This document shows, piece by piece, positions 29,996 to 43,403 of a DNA stretch of 64,000 nt; within the stretch, counting starts at the first letter, position 1; each line of letters opens with the position of its first letter. The DNA lies in NCBI GenBank assembly GCA_021613535.1, contig CP075492.1:13454001-13518000 (forward strand). The letters run 5' to 3'. The notes below the pieces were generated by a model. The model saw only the letters and a list, made by a program, of their open reading frames with translations. It ran no database searches and was not told the origin of the DNA. Source of the DNA: Adineta vaga. Lineage: Eukaryota; Rotifera. Made by a program: the position numbers and the translations under genes.

Positions 29996-32900
29996 ATGAG
30001 TGAAGATTCATCGCGAAATTGTTTTATTGCTGCTTATTTATATTTGATTCGTAAAATTCGTGAATTAAATTTATTTTCTTCAAATCCATTTTGGACACCA
30101 TCATTGAATTCTTCCGAACAAATTCTTAGTACACGACTTTTTCTCTTCTTTCTTTTCATTTCATTACTTACTGTTATTACATATACAAGTCTTATTATTC
30201 GAACACATAGTATTACTCTAGAGAAATTTACTCGTCAAGATTTCGAACAACTTCAATCACAATATCCAACAACAATTAATGTTCCTTGTAGTCAAGTTGC
30301 TAATCCTTATCATAAATTCATTCATTTATCACCAAAATTTCATCCCGTATGTTCAAGTTCATTTGTTGAAAATCAATGGATATCATCGTTGTTTCTACCG
30401 AATAAAACATTTGATAATGTACTTGATTTTCGTACATTTCTATTCGCTCAATTTCAATCACTTGCTTTACTTTGTCAAACAGCTATTCAAGCTGTTAATG
30501 ATGGACTTCGTACATTTAATTCGACTCAATTAGTAACAGGTCAAGTTTTTTCACGTCCAGAATTTAATGAAATTGTTGATGTTATTACAACGAATTTTCA
30601 AGATAATCTTCTTGCAAATGAAAATCGTACAACAAACGTTATTCTTCTAGCTATAACTCAAAATGGTTTTATGTCAGCATTACGTACAAATTATTTTATT
30701 CAATCAAAAAATTTACGTGATAATTTTCTCATCTATAGTGAATTATATCTTCGAAATGATTCAAAAACTTCCTGTAATTGTCGATTAGAAGAAAATCAAT
30801 GTACTTATCCAGCACATCTTTTTCCCAATGCATCATCAACAGAATATGATAAATTATCTATGTCAGATGCCACTGCTGGTTTAAAAGTTAGGAAGAAAAA
30901 AAAAGAAACATAAAGTTGAAATGAATTTTGTTTTACTATAATTTTTAGATTCCGGGTTTAATGGCGGGATGTTTACCAATGGAATCTCTTCGAAAATCAA
31001 CACTTGAATGTCTTTATAATCAATCTTGTATTGATATATTAGCACTTCAACAGAATATATCACGACCAAAAGCGTTAGAAAAATCTTTGAAATTTTCAGA
31101 AAATTTAACAGTTGGTTCAATGTTTGATCAATCATTATTTATTGAATTATGGGAGAATCAAACAAGTTATGAAGATTATTTTACACTCTGTGCACCTCGA
31201 TCATTAACTTATACTTATAAAGGTCGATTTCGACTTGCTGCTATTATTGCTATGTCCATTAGTGCTTTTGGTGGTTTAGCCGTTCTTTGGGAATTCATTA
31301 CTCCTGCTATTGCTAAAATTTGGCATTTAATTCAACGAAAAAAACGACGAGTAGATCTTCCCAAACAATCTCCGTCTACTTCACGAAAAAAAGGTTTTGT
31401 ATAATTCATACTTATTCATTTAAATAAATAAAAATAAAACAATTTTAGTGGTAACATCGTATGTACAACGACGAGTTCGAATGTTTAATTTATTTCCACC
31501 TGATGATGAAAATGATCTTGAAGAAGAACGTGTTGGAATTATTAGTACTCGTCTTTATATTTTCTTTCTTTTATTCGGTTTATTAATTCTCGGATTTGCT
31601 ACATCACTTGTTCAACGTCGTCAAACATATACAGTAACATCGCCCAGATTATCTGAATATGAAGAATTACGATTTCTTCATTCATCAACATTAGTTTGTA
31701 CATGTTCACGTTTTTCTATGTCCTATGGACGTATTATGTCTATATCACCTCGATATCATCCAATATGTTCAAGTAAATTTATAACAAAAACTTGGTTATC
31801 TTATTTTGAATTATTTGAAGTGAATTTAAATTCAACATTTTTCATTGCTCGAGATTTTCGTATAAGTGGTCAATCATTTTTCAATATTATACGTGATCTA
31901 TGTCATACAGCGAAAGGAACAGTTGAACATGCTATCCGTTCATTTCAATCTCGTCGTTTAGTAACAGTTAATGTTTTATCTTATAAAAGATTTCAAGATC
32001 AAACAAAACAACGTTTAAAACAATTTGAAGAAGAAACAAAAGCATATTATGTGAATTTACCTGAATTACTTCGTTCGTCATTTCATATTAATCATTTAAT
32101 AACAAATGCATTAACAAGTGCAGCATTTTCAACAATATTTGATAATCAAACATCGAAATGGATGCCAAGTTTCTATTCTCAAGATATTCATAATAGTTCA
32201 TGTTCATGTGCAATCTCTTCACAATGTGTTCGACCACAAGGTTTTTATCTTCAAGATGATAGTGATAATCTTCATCCAAAAGTTATCATACCAGGTTTAT
32301 ATCATGGTTGTTATACAATTGATTCAATACTTTTATCGAATCTTGAATGTTTATTCAATAAAATTTGTTTTCAACTTCTGTTAGATATGTATCATTATGA
32401 TGCAGCTGATTTACTTCAACCATTAGATAATCAAATTCGTCAAATTCAACCTCTTGAAAACGTCAATAGTCGATTTTCACCAAATACACCAATAGAAACA
32501 CTTGTTTCACAATTATTTATAGAAGATTGGGGAACAACAAGAAATTTTACGGCTTATTATGAACGATGTATACCAAAAGAATGTACTTATAGTTTAACAG
32601 GACGTTTCGATCGTACATATATGATTGCAACAATGTTAGGTTTTTATGGTGGATTAGGTGCTATTTTAGATATTATTTTACCTCATATCGTAAGATTCAT
32701 AAGACGACGTTGGACAAATCGACGAACGAATACGAGAGTAACAACAACAGCAGCAGCAGGTAAAAGTTCATTGTTCGGATTGTTTTCAATTGAATTAAAT
32801 ATCTATTTAGATCAACGAGAAAGATCTTCATCGTGCCATTCGATATGTCAAAAAATACGATCATTAAATTTATTTTCCAGTAAAGAAAGTTCAAAAAATG

Positions 32901-34002
32901 AACAAATGAAACATGAAGAAATAATTGCTACTCGAATTTATCTTATTCTATTTATTCTTGGTCTCATTACTGTTATTCTCTATGCTGGTCCATTTACAGA
33001 AGAAACAAAAACTACTACAATTAATTTTCCGACATCTGAGGTTGTCAATAATCTTCATTCTCGTAATATTTCAACATTATCATGTCCCTGTTCAACTGCA
33101 GCTATTCGATATTCAAAATTTTTATCGATTATTCCCGAATATCATTCAATATGTTCAAGTAATTTTGTAAAACCATCTTATTTAATTAGTCTTGTGGAAA
33201 AACGAGATCCAACTTCAACTCATATAGCAACTCATTATAGTATTTTATCATCACTTTGTCAACAAGCACAACGTATTGTAAAACGTGCTCTCGATACGTT
33301 TGCTGCTCATGAATTAGTCAGCGCAGAAACGATGACATACGCATCATTTCTTACTCAAACAGAATCACTTCTTTCAAAAATAATTTCACAAATTCCTTCG
33401 GATTATCGTCGAACTATAACATTGATTACTCGTTCCTATGGTGTTAATCATTTATTGAATGTTTTTACGAAAAATTGGAAACTTGAATTTACAGATGAAA
33501 CTGAAAAATATATTATGAAAACTTACCCATATCGTTTTCCATCGTCAAAATGTACTTGTGCTTTATCCTATGATTGTACTGAAGAAGTTTACGAAAATAT
33601 CGTTAGTGGTTGTTTTCCTTTTGATGGTTTTCGTTTATCAAAATTCGATCAAAATATGACATTTGGTGATTTAAATGAAAAACTTTTTGTAGAAAAATGG
33701 AAAAATCGTAGTAATTATACAGCTTATTTTCAAGCTTGTCGTCCATTAGTATGTCATTATACATTACCTGATAAAAATAATCCTATTCAAATGTTAATGA
33801 CAGTTCTTGGAATATATGGAGGTAAACAAATACAGATATTCGATAAAAATAAATAACATGATTGATTCGTTCTGATTTTTTAGGTTTAATATTAGCTTTT
33901 CGTTTAATTGTTGGTCAATCTTTATACGCATATCAATGGTGTTCTAGAAGACATCGTCAACATCAAGTAGAAATACCATTAGATAACCCGATGATAATGT
34001 AA
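29996..34002 (+). CDS. Three tandem two-TM extracellular-loop modules in one protein
   Basis: Exons 29996-30886, 30949-31393, 31449-33821 and 33884-34002 join without frame conflict to 1,275 residues. The same module of about 420 residues occurs three times. Each has a cytosolic 'R.(L/F)NLF', TM1 after 'STR'/'ATR', a 'P.[FY]H.[IV]CSS.F' box, a paired-Cys 'C.C' region, a 'C[LF][YN]..C' box (missing in module 3), a 'Y..YF..C.P..C.Y' box and TM2 around 'GGL'. TM pairs lie near residues 41-65/405-430, 480-505/835-860 and 939-960/1225-1250, giving six TM segments with both ends inside. Module 1 has lost the second Cys of the C-P-x-x-C box. The topology recalls DEG/ENaC/ASIC subunits, which work as trimers, but I see no diagnostic motif. 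Function unknown. Confidence 0.75.
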
Positions 34003-34135
34003 AAAAATTGATTATAAACTTTTATTTTTTGATTGTAAAATATTCATCTAGTTTCTTATAAAATAAATATAAATCCATACTGTATAAAATATGTTCGGAT
34101 TGCTTAATTGAATTTGAGAGCAACAAGCAAAGAAG

Positions 34136-34317
34136 GGTGGGTGTGGTATTTTAGCTGGTCTCCCTTATTATTGTGGTGATAATGGAGCAAGGATAGCAAT
34201 ATGCATGAATGGTCTAGCCAATATGATCTCAACATCTGCTCTATTATGGAAATTAAATTTCTACGCATCAAGTGGTAGTTTTGATAAACTTTCGAATATA
34301 ATCGATGATTCTGTATA
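34136..34317 (+). pseudogene. PHB depolymerase-like relic
   Basis: An open stretch reads 'GILAGLPYYCGDNG', then 'ICMNG' and 'YASSGSFDKLSNIIDDSVY', the pattern of extracellular poly(3-hydroxybutyrate) depolymerases ('AGGPYYCA...CM...IDxxxNLxDDxVY'). Only about 60 residues remain. The frame is cut exactly at the left end of the foldback element and ends at a stop inside it. The catalytic Ser region upstream is missing. A non-functional remnant of a bacterial-type gene. Confidence 0.55.
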
Positions 34318-35142
34318 TACAGGTCAATTACGTTAATTTTAATAGTTTTGTGTAATTTGGTATATTAGTGTGAAACATTGGAAGTTTATTATTTTGGTAC
34401 AGTTAGATAGAGCGTTCATTGCTCTATTGAATCATAGAGTATGTTAAAGTTGAAAAAAATATATCAGAAGATGCAGCATCAAAAGTTCCATAGGTTACAC
34501 GATCGAACGCATATTATTTGTGTAGTTTTTTGTTTTCTAAGAAAGGAAAATTCAGTGCGACCGACTTTTTTCATATTGGAGTAACAAGAAATTCTTTTCC
34601 TAATTTTGTATTTCTACCATCCAATATGCCTTTGAAGAAACAGAAAAATATACCAAAAGATCCAGCTTGAAAAGCTCTACATTTTACACATTGCACCTAT
34701 TTTGAGATTGTGAAAGACAAGGTAAAAAAATACTCTGAAACCAATTATCTCGCGATCGAATTTTGGGTGAACAAACTGTTGTCAGTTTTAAGGAAATAAA
34801 ATAAAAGTAGATAATGAACCATTCTATGTAAATTGTAGAGCTTTTCACGCTAAATCTTTTGGTATATTTTGTTTCAAAGAAATTTCAAAAAATTGTGCTG
34901 ATACAAAAACAAAACATACTTTGCCTCTTTTCAATCGGCTGTTTTTTCAAAAAAAATTTTTAAGTGTTGTTTAAGATTTTCAAAAATTTTGGACCAAAAA
35001 CGAAGAATCTAAAATGTAAACTATATGATTCGATAGAGCAATCAACGCTCTATCTAACTATACCAAAATAATAAACTTTCAATGTTTCACATTAATATAC
35101 CAAATTACACAAAACTATTAAAATTAACGTAATCGACCTGTA
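34318..35142. mobile_element. Foldback/MITE element with ~125-bp inverted arms
   Basis: Positions 34318-34443 and 35019-35142 are reverse complements with roughly seven mismatches. Each arm starts TACAGGTC, with a TA at the outer edge, so TA target-site duplication fits. Inside, a second inverted pair (about 34648-34683 against 34831-34867, sharing ACCAAAAGAT and GAAAAGCTCTAC) and a degenerate copy near 34460 extend the hairpin. No protein is encoded. It sits in the PHB-depolymerase relic. It differs in sequence from the element at 1287. Confidence 0.78.
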
Positions 35143-35435
35143 AGTGCATGAACGACTAATTAGAATTCATTTTCTTCATGAGAATAAATTTCGAAACTAA
35201 ATATGTGTAAAAATCCGAAGAGAAAAAAAACGAGACTTCCGTACTTCCAAATGAACCATATTTTGAACGAATTTTAATAAGATGAATATAATAAAACATA
35301 GCATAATGTATTTGTATATGCATAGAAACATGTCTATAATTCTAAACTAATTAACAGACTTGATATTTTGTATATTTCAACATTAGTAGCATAAGGAAAC
35401 ATGAAAGAAAAAGTTTATATTCATTATAATTCGAG

Positions 35436-38400
35436 TCATGTTGTCGATTGCTTGTTTCGTGCATTTCGACAACGTTCAACATTAGCTCGAAAGCCTTGTA
35501 AACCTATACGACTTAGATAAAGTTCACGTTGACGTTGTACTGTTGTCGTTATCGGATGATAATCTGTCGGACGATCTTTTATTATATTAATCGGTGTATC
35601 AGTTAACAGACTTTCTACCGGTATATCGAATGTACCAAGAAAATATTTCGTTAAACCATCAAGTATATCAACATAATACATACGATCATCTACACATATG
35701 GGTAAATTCATTGCAGCAAGTGATAATTTATTTGGTTTAGGAATACGTAATGGTGGTTCAAGACTATCGACGAAATCTGATAATTGATCATATCGTATAA
35801 ATTGTGAACCTGATGGATCTAATTGTTGCCATTTTTCATAATACATATCATAATCATCATCCGTTAAGCCCTGAATAGCAAACTAAATAAAACTTTCTTT
35901 GATTTATCAACTTACCTGTTGTACTTCTTCTTGTACTTGAAAGAAATTTTCTAAAATCACTGCAATATACATATTTACCTAAAGAATAACATGACATTCT
36001 CATTTTTTAAAAGTAAATTTTCTGAAATATTTACCACAACAAGAGAAGTAATGATAACATAACTCACAAGAAATGTTGTTGCAATAATGGAATCACCACA
36101 ATTACCTTTATTCGAAGGTAAATCTAAAGTTGGATCACAATCAGGTGGTCGATCATTAGTTAACGCTTGATAAACACCAGACCAACCAGCAGTTGTACAC
36201 ATTTGAAAAAGTACAATCATTGAATTAGGAAATGTTTCAAAATTGAATAAATCTGTGATACCAGCTGATTTTTTAACATACGCAAAAAATGACATGCCAA
36301 ATATTGAATAAATAAACATGACAAGAAAAAGAAGAAGACCAATATTAAATAATGCTGGTAATGAAACAGCTAATGCAAAAAGTAATGTTCGAATACCTTT
36401 TGTTCCTTTACACCAAAAAAAGAAAAATTTTCAATCATGAAAAATTTGATTATATCAAACCTTTTATAAGACGTAAAATCCTTCCTATACGTACGATACG
36501 TACAACACGTAATAAGGTTGGATTAACAACAAATTTTGCAATAATCTCACCCAATGTTTGTCCTAAAATCAACTGAAATAAAACTTACAGGAAATGAATG
36601 CATCAACATACCAAGAATTGATGCAATAACAATAATAAAATCAAATATATTCCATGGCATCATAAAATATTTAAAATTCAATGCAATTAATTTCATTAAA
36701 CATTCGATTGTAAATCTAAATTAGAATATTGTCGTATCGATCAAATACCTGTTCAGAAATATTGATTCTTACATTCCAACGAAAATATGATTGATAAGTG
36801 CCAGAACGAAATCATACGTATGACTTTGATTATAATGTTCAAGACACATACAAATCATATTCAATAGAATACAGATCATGATAAATATATCAAATGCTTG
36901 ATTTCGTGTTAAATCAAACAGAAATCTTCCAATAAAAAACTGCAACAAAACAAAGATTTACTTCAGATATATTTCTCGAATGTTTTCAGGAGTTTACCTT
37001 TGGTCTTGGTATTGCTTTTGTTGGCTTTTTATTACCCATTTTTTTCATAGCATTGTAATACTTTTTCTGATCTTCCGTCATAAACATTTGTAATGTTCCA
37101 TCAACACCTAACTAAAATGAAAATTAACATATAAGAATTTATATTACTTTTTCTAACTGACGAGTCGTTTTTGTTGATTGAAACTATCAATAACAACACC
37201 AATGAATAAATTCAGAGTAAAAAATGAACCAAATATAATAAATATAACAAAATAAACAAGAACATAAACATTTGATTCATATGTAGGTTGAACACCAATC
37301 TAAAGAAATAGTTTATCTAAATATCGATCAAAAGTCTTCGTATACTTCTTTCGCATCAGTTGCATCAGCCATGATTTCAACCCAACCTTTGAATGTTGCC
37401 TATAATTAAAAGAAAATAGAAACTCTCTCTTTAATCAATATTCATATAACTTACAACTTGAAATAACGCTAAATAACCACTCAGAACATTATCAAAATTA
37501 ATCCGTGAATTTTCCCATGTAAAATTCTTTATTAAACAATCGATTTTATTTGTTACATTTTCTGATATATTCACACGATCATGTGTATTTACATAAACAC
37601 ATTTATAAAATTTCCCACCAAATAATTGTACACCCATGATAGAAAATATCAACCAAAAGACTAAACAAACAAGTAAAACATTAAATATCGCTGGTATGGC
37701 ACCAAATAATGCGTTGACAACAACCTATTCAAAATTCAAAGAGATTAAATATGAAATGAATATGAAATTTCATACTCGAATGCCTTCAAATCTTGATAAA
37801 GCTTTTAATGGACGTAAAGCTCTTAAAGTTCTCATGGATTTCAAAACTGGAATATCAGCAACATGAAATGTATCGAGAAGCGTTCCAAAAACACTAACAA
37901 CTACGATAATAAAATCGAGATTATTCCATCCATTTGTAAAATAAGTTTTTATTCCATAAGCAAGCCATTTTAATATTAATTCAATAGTAAAAATAATTGT
38001 GAAGATAATATCAAAAAGAATTAAAACTTTCGTAAATGTTGGTTTTTGTCGTGAATAGACATCTTCTAAAGCCTATGGAAAGCAAAAAGAAAACAGTTTT
38101 CAAATCTTAGCTTCAATTGCTTCGATCAACATACTAAAGTTAAACTACTTGCTAATATACTTGCAATAATAAACCATTCAAAAAAGCGATGTTGAACAAA
38201 ACGATGAATTGAATAACGAAGAGATTTCCATTGTTTTGAATTACTTTTGGAATACATTTAGTACAACAAATAAAATGTTTTGATATAAATTTAGGACAAC
38301 AATCATCAGGTGGTTTGTGTAGAATTGGTTCTATTGAAGAAATTCGTCGATGTATTGGTTGCATTTCAATATTTTCATGTATAATAGTATTCGATTCTTC

Positions 38401-41400
38401 TAATTTATGTATGACTGGTAAAGGAACATCATTCATTAATCTTTGTGATTGTTGTCGATGACATAAACGATGAATAAATCGTCGAATACGATCGATAGCT
38501 TCAGTAATTTTATTTTCATTATCGTCCTCTTCTTTTTCAACTAATACATTTGAATTGAATGATGCAAGTAATAGAGCCAAGAATAGATTTAATATCTAAT
38601 AAGTTAGAAATAATTCTATATGAAAAAGAAACTTTGTTAAACATACCACAAGATTACCAATAACAAATACCAATAGAAAAAAAGGAATACATGGCCATCC
38701 AGCACATTCGAGACATACCCACATAGATTCAATCCACTCACCACATAAGACACGAAAAACAATCCTTGAAAAAAACATTCGATTTATATTCAATACTTTA
38801 TTGAAATTTACTTACATAAATGCATGAAAAAAATCTGAAAAATTCCATCTGGGAATGTCGTTTCCAAATTTTTCGGCATACTTTTGACCAAATAACTAGA
38901 AATGATTCGAAGAGTTTATCTTCATTCAAACTCTTTTAACTAATCTACCTGCATTCCCATTACTGCAAAAATAAATATCATAATAATAAGAATCAATGTT
39001 AAATTGCCCAACGCTCCAATCGATTTGCCAATGATTGAGATGAGTCGATTCAATGTTTGCCAAGATTTAGCCAATTTAAATACACGTAACTGAATAGAAT
39101 AGACAAATACCCAAATGAAAGATTCTATTTCGAACGACTTACTAATCGAAATGAACGCAGAACACTTAAACCTTTGACATTAGCAAGACCTAATTCAATC
39201 AAACTAACAGTAACAATTAAGAAATCAAATACATTCCATCCATTTTTATAAAATTTCGCTGGTGTTAATGCAATTATTTTGAAGACAGATTCAACGGTAA
39301 ATATACTTGTAAAAATATAATTGCCTATTGTTAAAATTCTTGTCATCTTTTCACTTTGACCCGGTTGATCAAGTGCCATAAATAATGTATTTAATATAAT
39401 ACAAATAGTTATAAATAATTCGACAAATGCATCCAAAATAAAAAGCGACACAACAGTCTAGAAAGGAACAGAATTTCAATATATTTGTGGCATTTTCTGA
39501 GAAAGTTTTTTAGACCTACTCTAAATTTATCAAACATTGGCCATTGACAGTTCCATTCGCAACAATAAACTCGTAGAAATTTTTGAGCATATGTACGAGC
39601 AATATTTGTACCTGAAATTGGTTAACGTTGCAGAAAATGTAGCATATTATGACTTACTTCTTAATTGAACAGGTAATAATTCTATACTTGTCATATACTG
39701 TCTATGATCTTGATCAAACTATAAGCAAAAAGGATAGGACGAAAGGAGACAAGAATATCAGATGTTTTTTTTACTGTGATAACTGTATTATTAACATTTG
39801 GAATATCTTCTGTAACTATCGTATTGCTCAGAATTAAACTTAATTGATGACAATGAACTGTGGAAAACGCTTGATCATCATTCTAACAAAAAGAAAATTG
39901 TTTCATGTTAAAATGTACAACTTAGTTCTAGATTCATCACTTGTTTCTTTTGAATCTCTCGTCTTTCTGATTCTTTATTTTCTTCTTCAGTTTTTGTTTG
40001 TTGTTGAAGATACGACATGGAAACAATAGCTAAGATTAAATTCACCAAATAAAATGAACCAAAAAAGATCACAACAACGAAATATAAAAAATGATAACGA
40101 CCAGCAGCTGATAAAACCTTGATTGAATTATAATCCTCTAAACATATTTTCAATTTTCATGTCTTTTCTTCTTACCAAAAGATAAAGATTTTCCCAATAA
40201 TCTTGTGTCATTAATCGAAAACATGCAAGCATTGCCCAGCCATAGTTATCAAAACTATCTCGACAAAAAAAATTCTTTCTCAAAACAAAAGTAAATAATC
40301 AAATCTACCTTGTATATCCAAAATCAGGACTATAAACAAAAGAATTTTGTTCAACATATATGTACTGAAAACTAAAAGAATAACTTACTTTATACCTCGA
40401 TCTTTCCAACACACATAACCAACAGGACATTTTGTAGTTCCACTTGCATTACCACAAAGAACATAATTTTGATTTTCTTGATACCAATAAGCTATGAAAA
40501 TGGTAAGATTATGAAATCATAACAAATGCCAATTCCGCACAAACTAACTTTCATTATCTAAATCTTTCAAATATGATTTGTACGATTGATTCAATCCAGT
40601 ACTACTATTCAAAAATGAGTCAAAAGATGGTACACATTTTTGTCGAAGAACACCCATGTAAAGTTGCATTCCTACCTACAAGCAAAGTAATAAATGCACT
40701 ACTTCAACTCTCAGAAATTCTCAAACCAAAGCAAAGATCGATAGAATAAATATAGATAAAATCGTGACATCTCGTAGAGAAATAAACGATTGTATTAAAG
40801 CATTAACAATTGTTTTCAAACCTAGAATATAGTTCATTTATGGAATGTTTATTCATATGAAATAGTCTACCGGGTACAACGGCAACCGTTTTCAATACTC
40901 TCAAGACACGAAATACTCGTAATACAGCAAATTTTCCCATATTGATAAAAAATGTGATGTAACTAAAACATAAACGAATCGAAATAGTTGAATTGCCTTA
41001 TTGATAATACATACGCGAGGATAATAACAATAAAATCTAACCAATTCCATGAATCACGTAAAAATGTAAATTTTCCTAGAACAAATCCTCTTGCAAGACA
41101 CTTTATCAAGGCTTCACTCGTATAAACTATCGTGAAAATAATTCTTCAATAGAAAAAAAAGAAAGAATAAAGATGCAAACAATTAAAACGAATTAAGACA
41201 TACTCGATCGTATCTGGAACATTTTCAAATGTCATACATATACAATTCGTTAAAATAGTAAGCATAATCAATGTACTAAAAAGTGAATGTGTTAATATTC
41301 GTATCGCTAAACGTCGAAAACAATTTAATGGAGAAAATAGAAAACAAGCTGGTTTTAAATTAAATCGATAGATTGTTTTATTACGATTAATAACTACAAA

Positions 41401-41674
41401 TACCTACGAATTGAAAATTATAAAAATAAAGTTGTATCATTCATTTCGAAGTTTATATACTTACATATTCAATACGATAATACCAATCGATTTCTTCAAT
41501 TGGTTTACCAATTAGTTCATCTGGAAATTTGTTTTGTAATACTTCTGGTAATATTTGTCCTTCGGCTAATTCTTTATTCGGAGAAATAATTTCACATGCT
41601 TCTTGACGATAATGTTCGATACGTTGAAATGATTCGTGTGTAAATTCACGAAAGATAATTGAATTGTAATCCAT
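35436..41674 (-). CDS. Voltage-gated sodium channel alpha subunit, Nav1/para type
   Basis: Roughly 28-30 short exons. The N-terminus (41674) ends a cytosolic stretch at 'NKTIYRF' before repeat I S1, as in Nav channels. The selectivity filter is DEKA: Asp in repeat I at 40200-40202 ('TQDYWENLY'), Glu in II at 38737-38739 ('CGEW'), Lys in III at 37388-37390 ('TFKGW'), Ala in IV at 36188-36190 ('TTAGW'). The III-IV linker inactivation gate is MFM (37079-37087) followed by '[13 protein letters not shown]', as in arthropod para. The repeat IV S4 has Arg every third residue ([13 protein letters not shown]). The C-terminus has the EF-hand-like 'KWQQLDPSG' and an IQ-like segment. An aromatic Tyr follows the repeat I Asp, usually linked to tetrodotoxin sensitivity. 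The I-II and II-III linkers are short, so the protein is compact (about 1,600 residues). It carries the fast neuronal sodium current. Confidence 0.9.
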
Positions 41675-42320
41675 TTTAATTTATTAAATAATCGTTGTTT
41701 TTTATTCTTCAGTATGTGTATTTTTTTAGAGAAATCTCAAAAACAATGGTCGATACTCGATGTATAGAACGTTTATGAAGAAAAGTCAATAGGAGAAGCT
41801 ATAGAAAAGACATAAATCAAAAAGAATTAGAAAAGGTTAGATATTCTTGTTTGTTTGCTATGGAACGATAAACCAGATGGATATTAACAATCGAATATTG
41901 ATTTTTATTACATCATGATATAGATTCAAAGTTTTATTAACAATGAATGACTCCTTCTAGAAGAAATTTCAAGATTTTCAATGAATAGACATCGTATTTA
42001 TCAATATAATGCGATCTAGTGTTCTTGGCATGTCATATAATCTCTTTTTCTTTATCGATTATTTGTCTGTTTCTTTTGGTGACATGTATATAGAGATGTC
42101 AAAATTATGTAGTATTTTTTTTCAATTATCACTATTAACAAATGTTATCCATCAAGATGATGTGAAATGTCTTCTATCATATCGAAATGATATATACATT
42201 TATCTTTAAAACGTAAAATGGATAGTGAGAGAGAGAGAGAGAAAACGGAAGATATTCTTGTCTGTATGCAATATGGATAAAAAAATTTTCATTCGAACAA
42301 AGATTATAGAAATGAATAGA
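41675..42320. other. Intergenic, AT-rich, short GA run
   Basis: Promoter side of the sodium channel and 3' flank of the EEP gene. A (GA)n run lies near 42228-42241. Nothing else seen. Confidence 0.5.
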
Positions 42321-43304
42321 TCATTGTTCTAATAATCGAAATGAAGCAGCAATCATCAAATGATCAGATGGATTCGTTTCATCTGGATAAGCTTTTCCAA
42401 TAGGATAATCGGGTAATTCCAAAACGTTTTCTACGATCATTTGACCAGCAAAAAAGATATAATCCAATGTTCCAGTGTAATCTGATGGTTCCGAAGTACA
42501 CGAATAGTTTGTATAGGCTGGTTCTGAACCGTTCTTTTCTCGATAAGCACTTTTCAATATTTGATCTGTCTTAGGTTTATACATGATATCAAAATGCTTA
42601 GATTTTGGAAAGTAATTTTCAGGAAAACCTGTTTTTGTTAATTCTCCATAACATGCAGTCCATGGTTCAAAATTAAAATCACCTGCTAATATCAAATTAT
42701 CTCCAGTAGCAAATTGAAATACCAAATCTTTTACAATCGATGCATGTATCGCCATTGTATCGGGATATTTATAAAGGCAAGGCATATGATATGTACTGAT
42801 ACACAATGGTCGACTTTCAATAGTTACTCTTAAGCAAATCAAAGTGTTCGTTCTATCCATAGCTCTCTCCCATGGATTAATGATCTCGTCTGTGCTTTGA
42901 TCGGAATTATCCTGATTTGAATTCGTTGTAGTCTCACGTTGTTTACAAACGGAACGAATGTAATCACCAATTTTGATGTATGAGATTTCATTCAATTGCA
43001 TCGATAGAGGAATTGCTATTCCTACACCCATGTAATCATTCCACTCTCCACCATATAGATTATAAAACAAACTATAGTTTAATCGACGAAAGAATAATTC
43101 CAATTTCGGAAGCAGAGAAAGACACAATTCTTGTAAACATACAATAGTATTTTTATGAGTCGCAATCTCTCGTTCTAACTGATTTTCAATCAAATTCCAA
43201 CGATATGCAGTTTGAAGATATTTCGGATCAGATTTATTATAATAATCAACTTGTTCAGCATAGAGCGGTACTAACAGATTGTACGATACAAGATGAAAAG
43301 TCAT
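42321..43304 (-). CDS. Endonuclease/exonuclease/phosphatase (EEP) family enzyme
   Basis: Intronless, 327 residues. DNase I-like EEP motifs appear in order: 'SYNLLVP' (Asn near the start), 'CLQEL' (metal-binding Glu about 58), 'ISTYHMP', 'LAGDFNFEP' (Asp/Asn pair), 'GTLDYIF' and the final 'PSDHLMIAA' (catalytic His). The general layout is closest to the CCR4/Angel/nocturnin-like branch or to small bacterial-type EEP hydrolases. No signal peptide, so cytosolic. Substrate is not deducible: mRNA poly(A), a nucleotide 2'-phosphate or a phosphodiester are possible. Confidence 0.8.
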   Translation of the reverse strand: MTFHLVSYNLLVPLYAEQVDYYNKSDPKYLQTAYRWNLIENQLEREIATHKNTIVCLQELCLSLLPKLELFFRRLNYSLFYNLYGGEWNDYMGVGIAIPLSMQLNEISYIKIGDYIRSVCKQRETTTNSNQDNSDQSTDEIINPWERAMDRTNTLICLRVTIESRPLCISTYHMPCLYKYPDTMAIHASIVKDLVFQFATGDNLILAGDFNFEPWTACYGELTKTGFPENYFPKSKHFDIMYKPKTDQILKSAYREKNGSEPAYTNYSCTSEPSDYTGTLDYIFFAGQMIVENVLELPDYPIGKAYPDETNPSDHLMIAASFRLLEQ

Positions 43305-43403
43305 AGTAATATTCGAAAGATCTCTGTTGCTTTTTTTTTATATACTAAAATTAAAAGATAAGAAAAATAGATGCATATTGTTTTTTCTATCAAAATATAT
43401 GGT

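Noticed and set aside
30881-31135. Start of a separate gene at module 1's second exon
   Set aside because: The in-phase acceptor and module alignment with copy 2 show it is an internal exon; the minus frame here is antisense.
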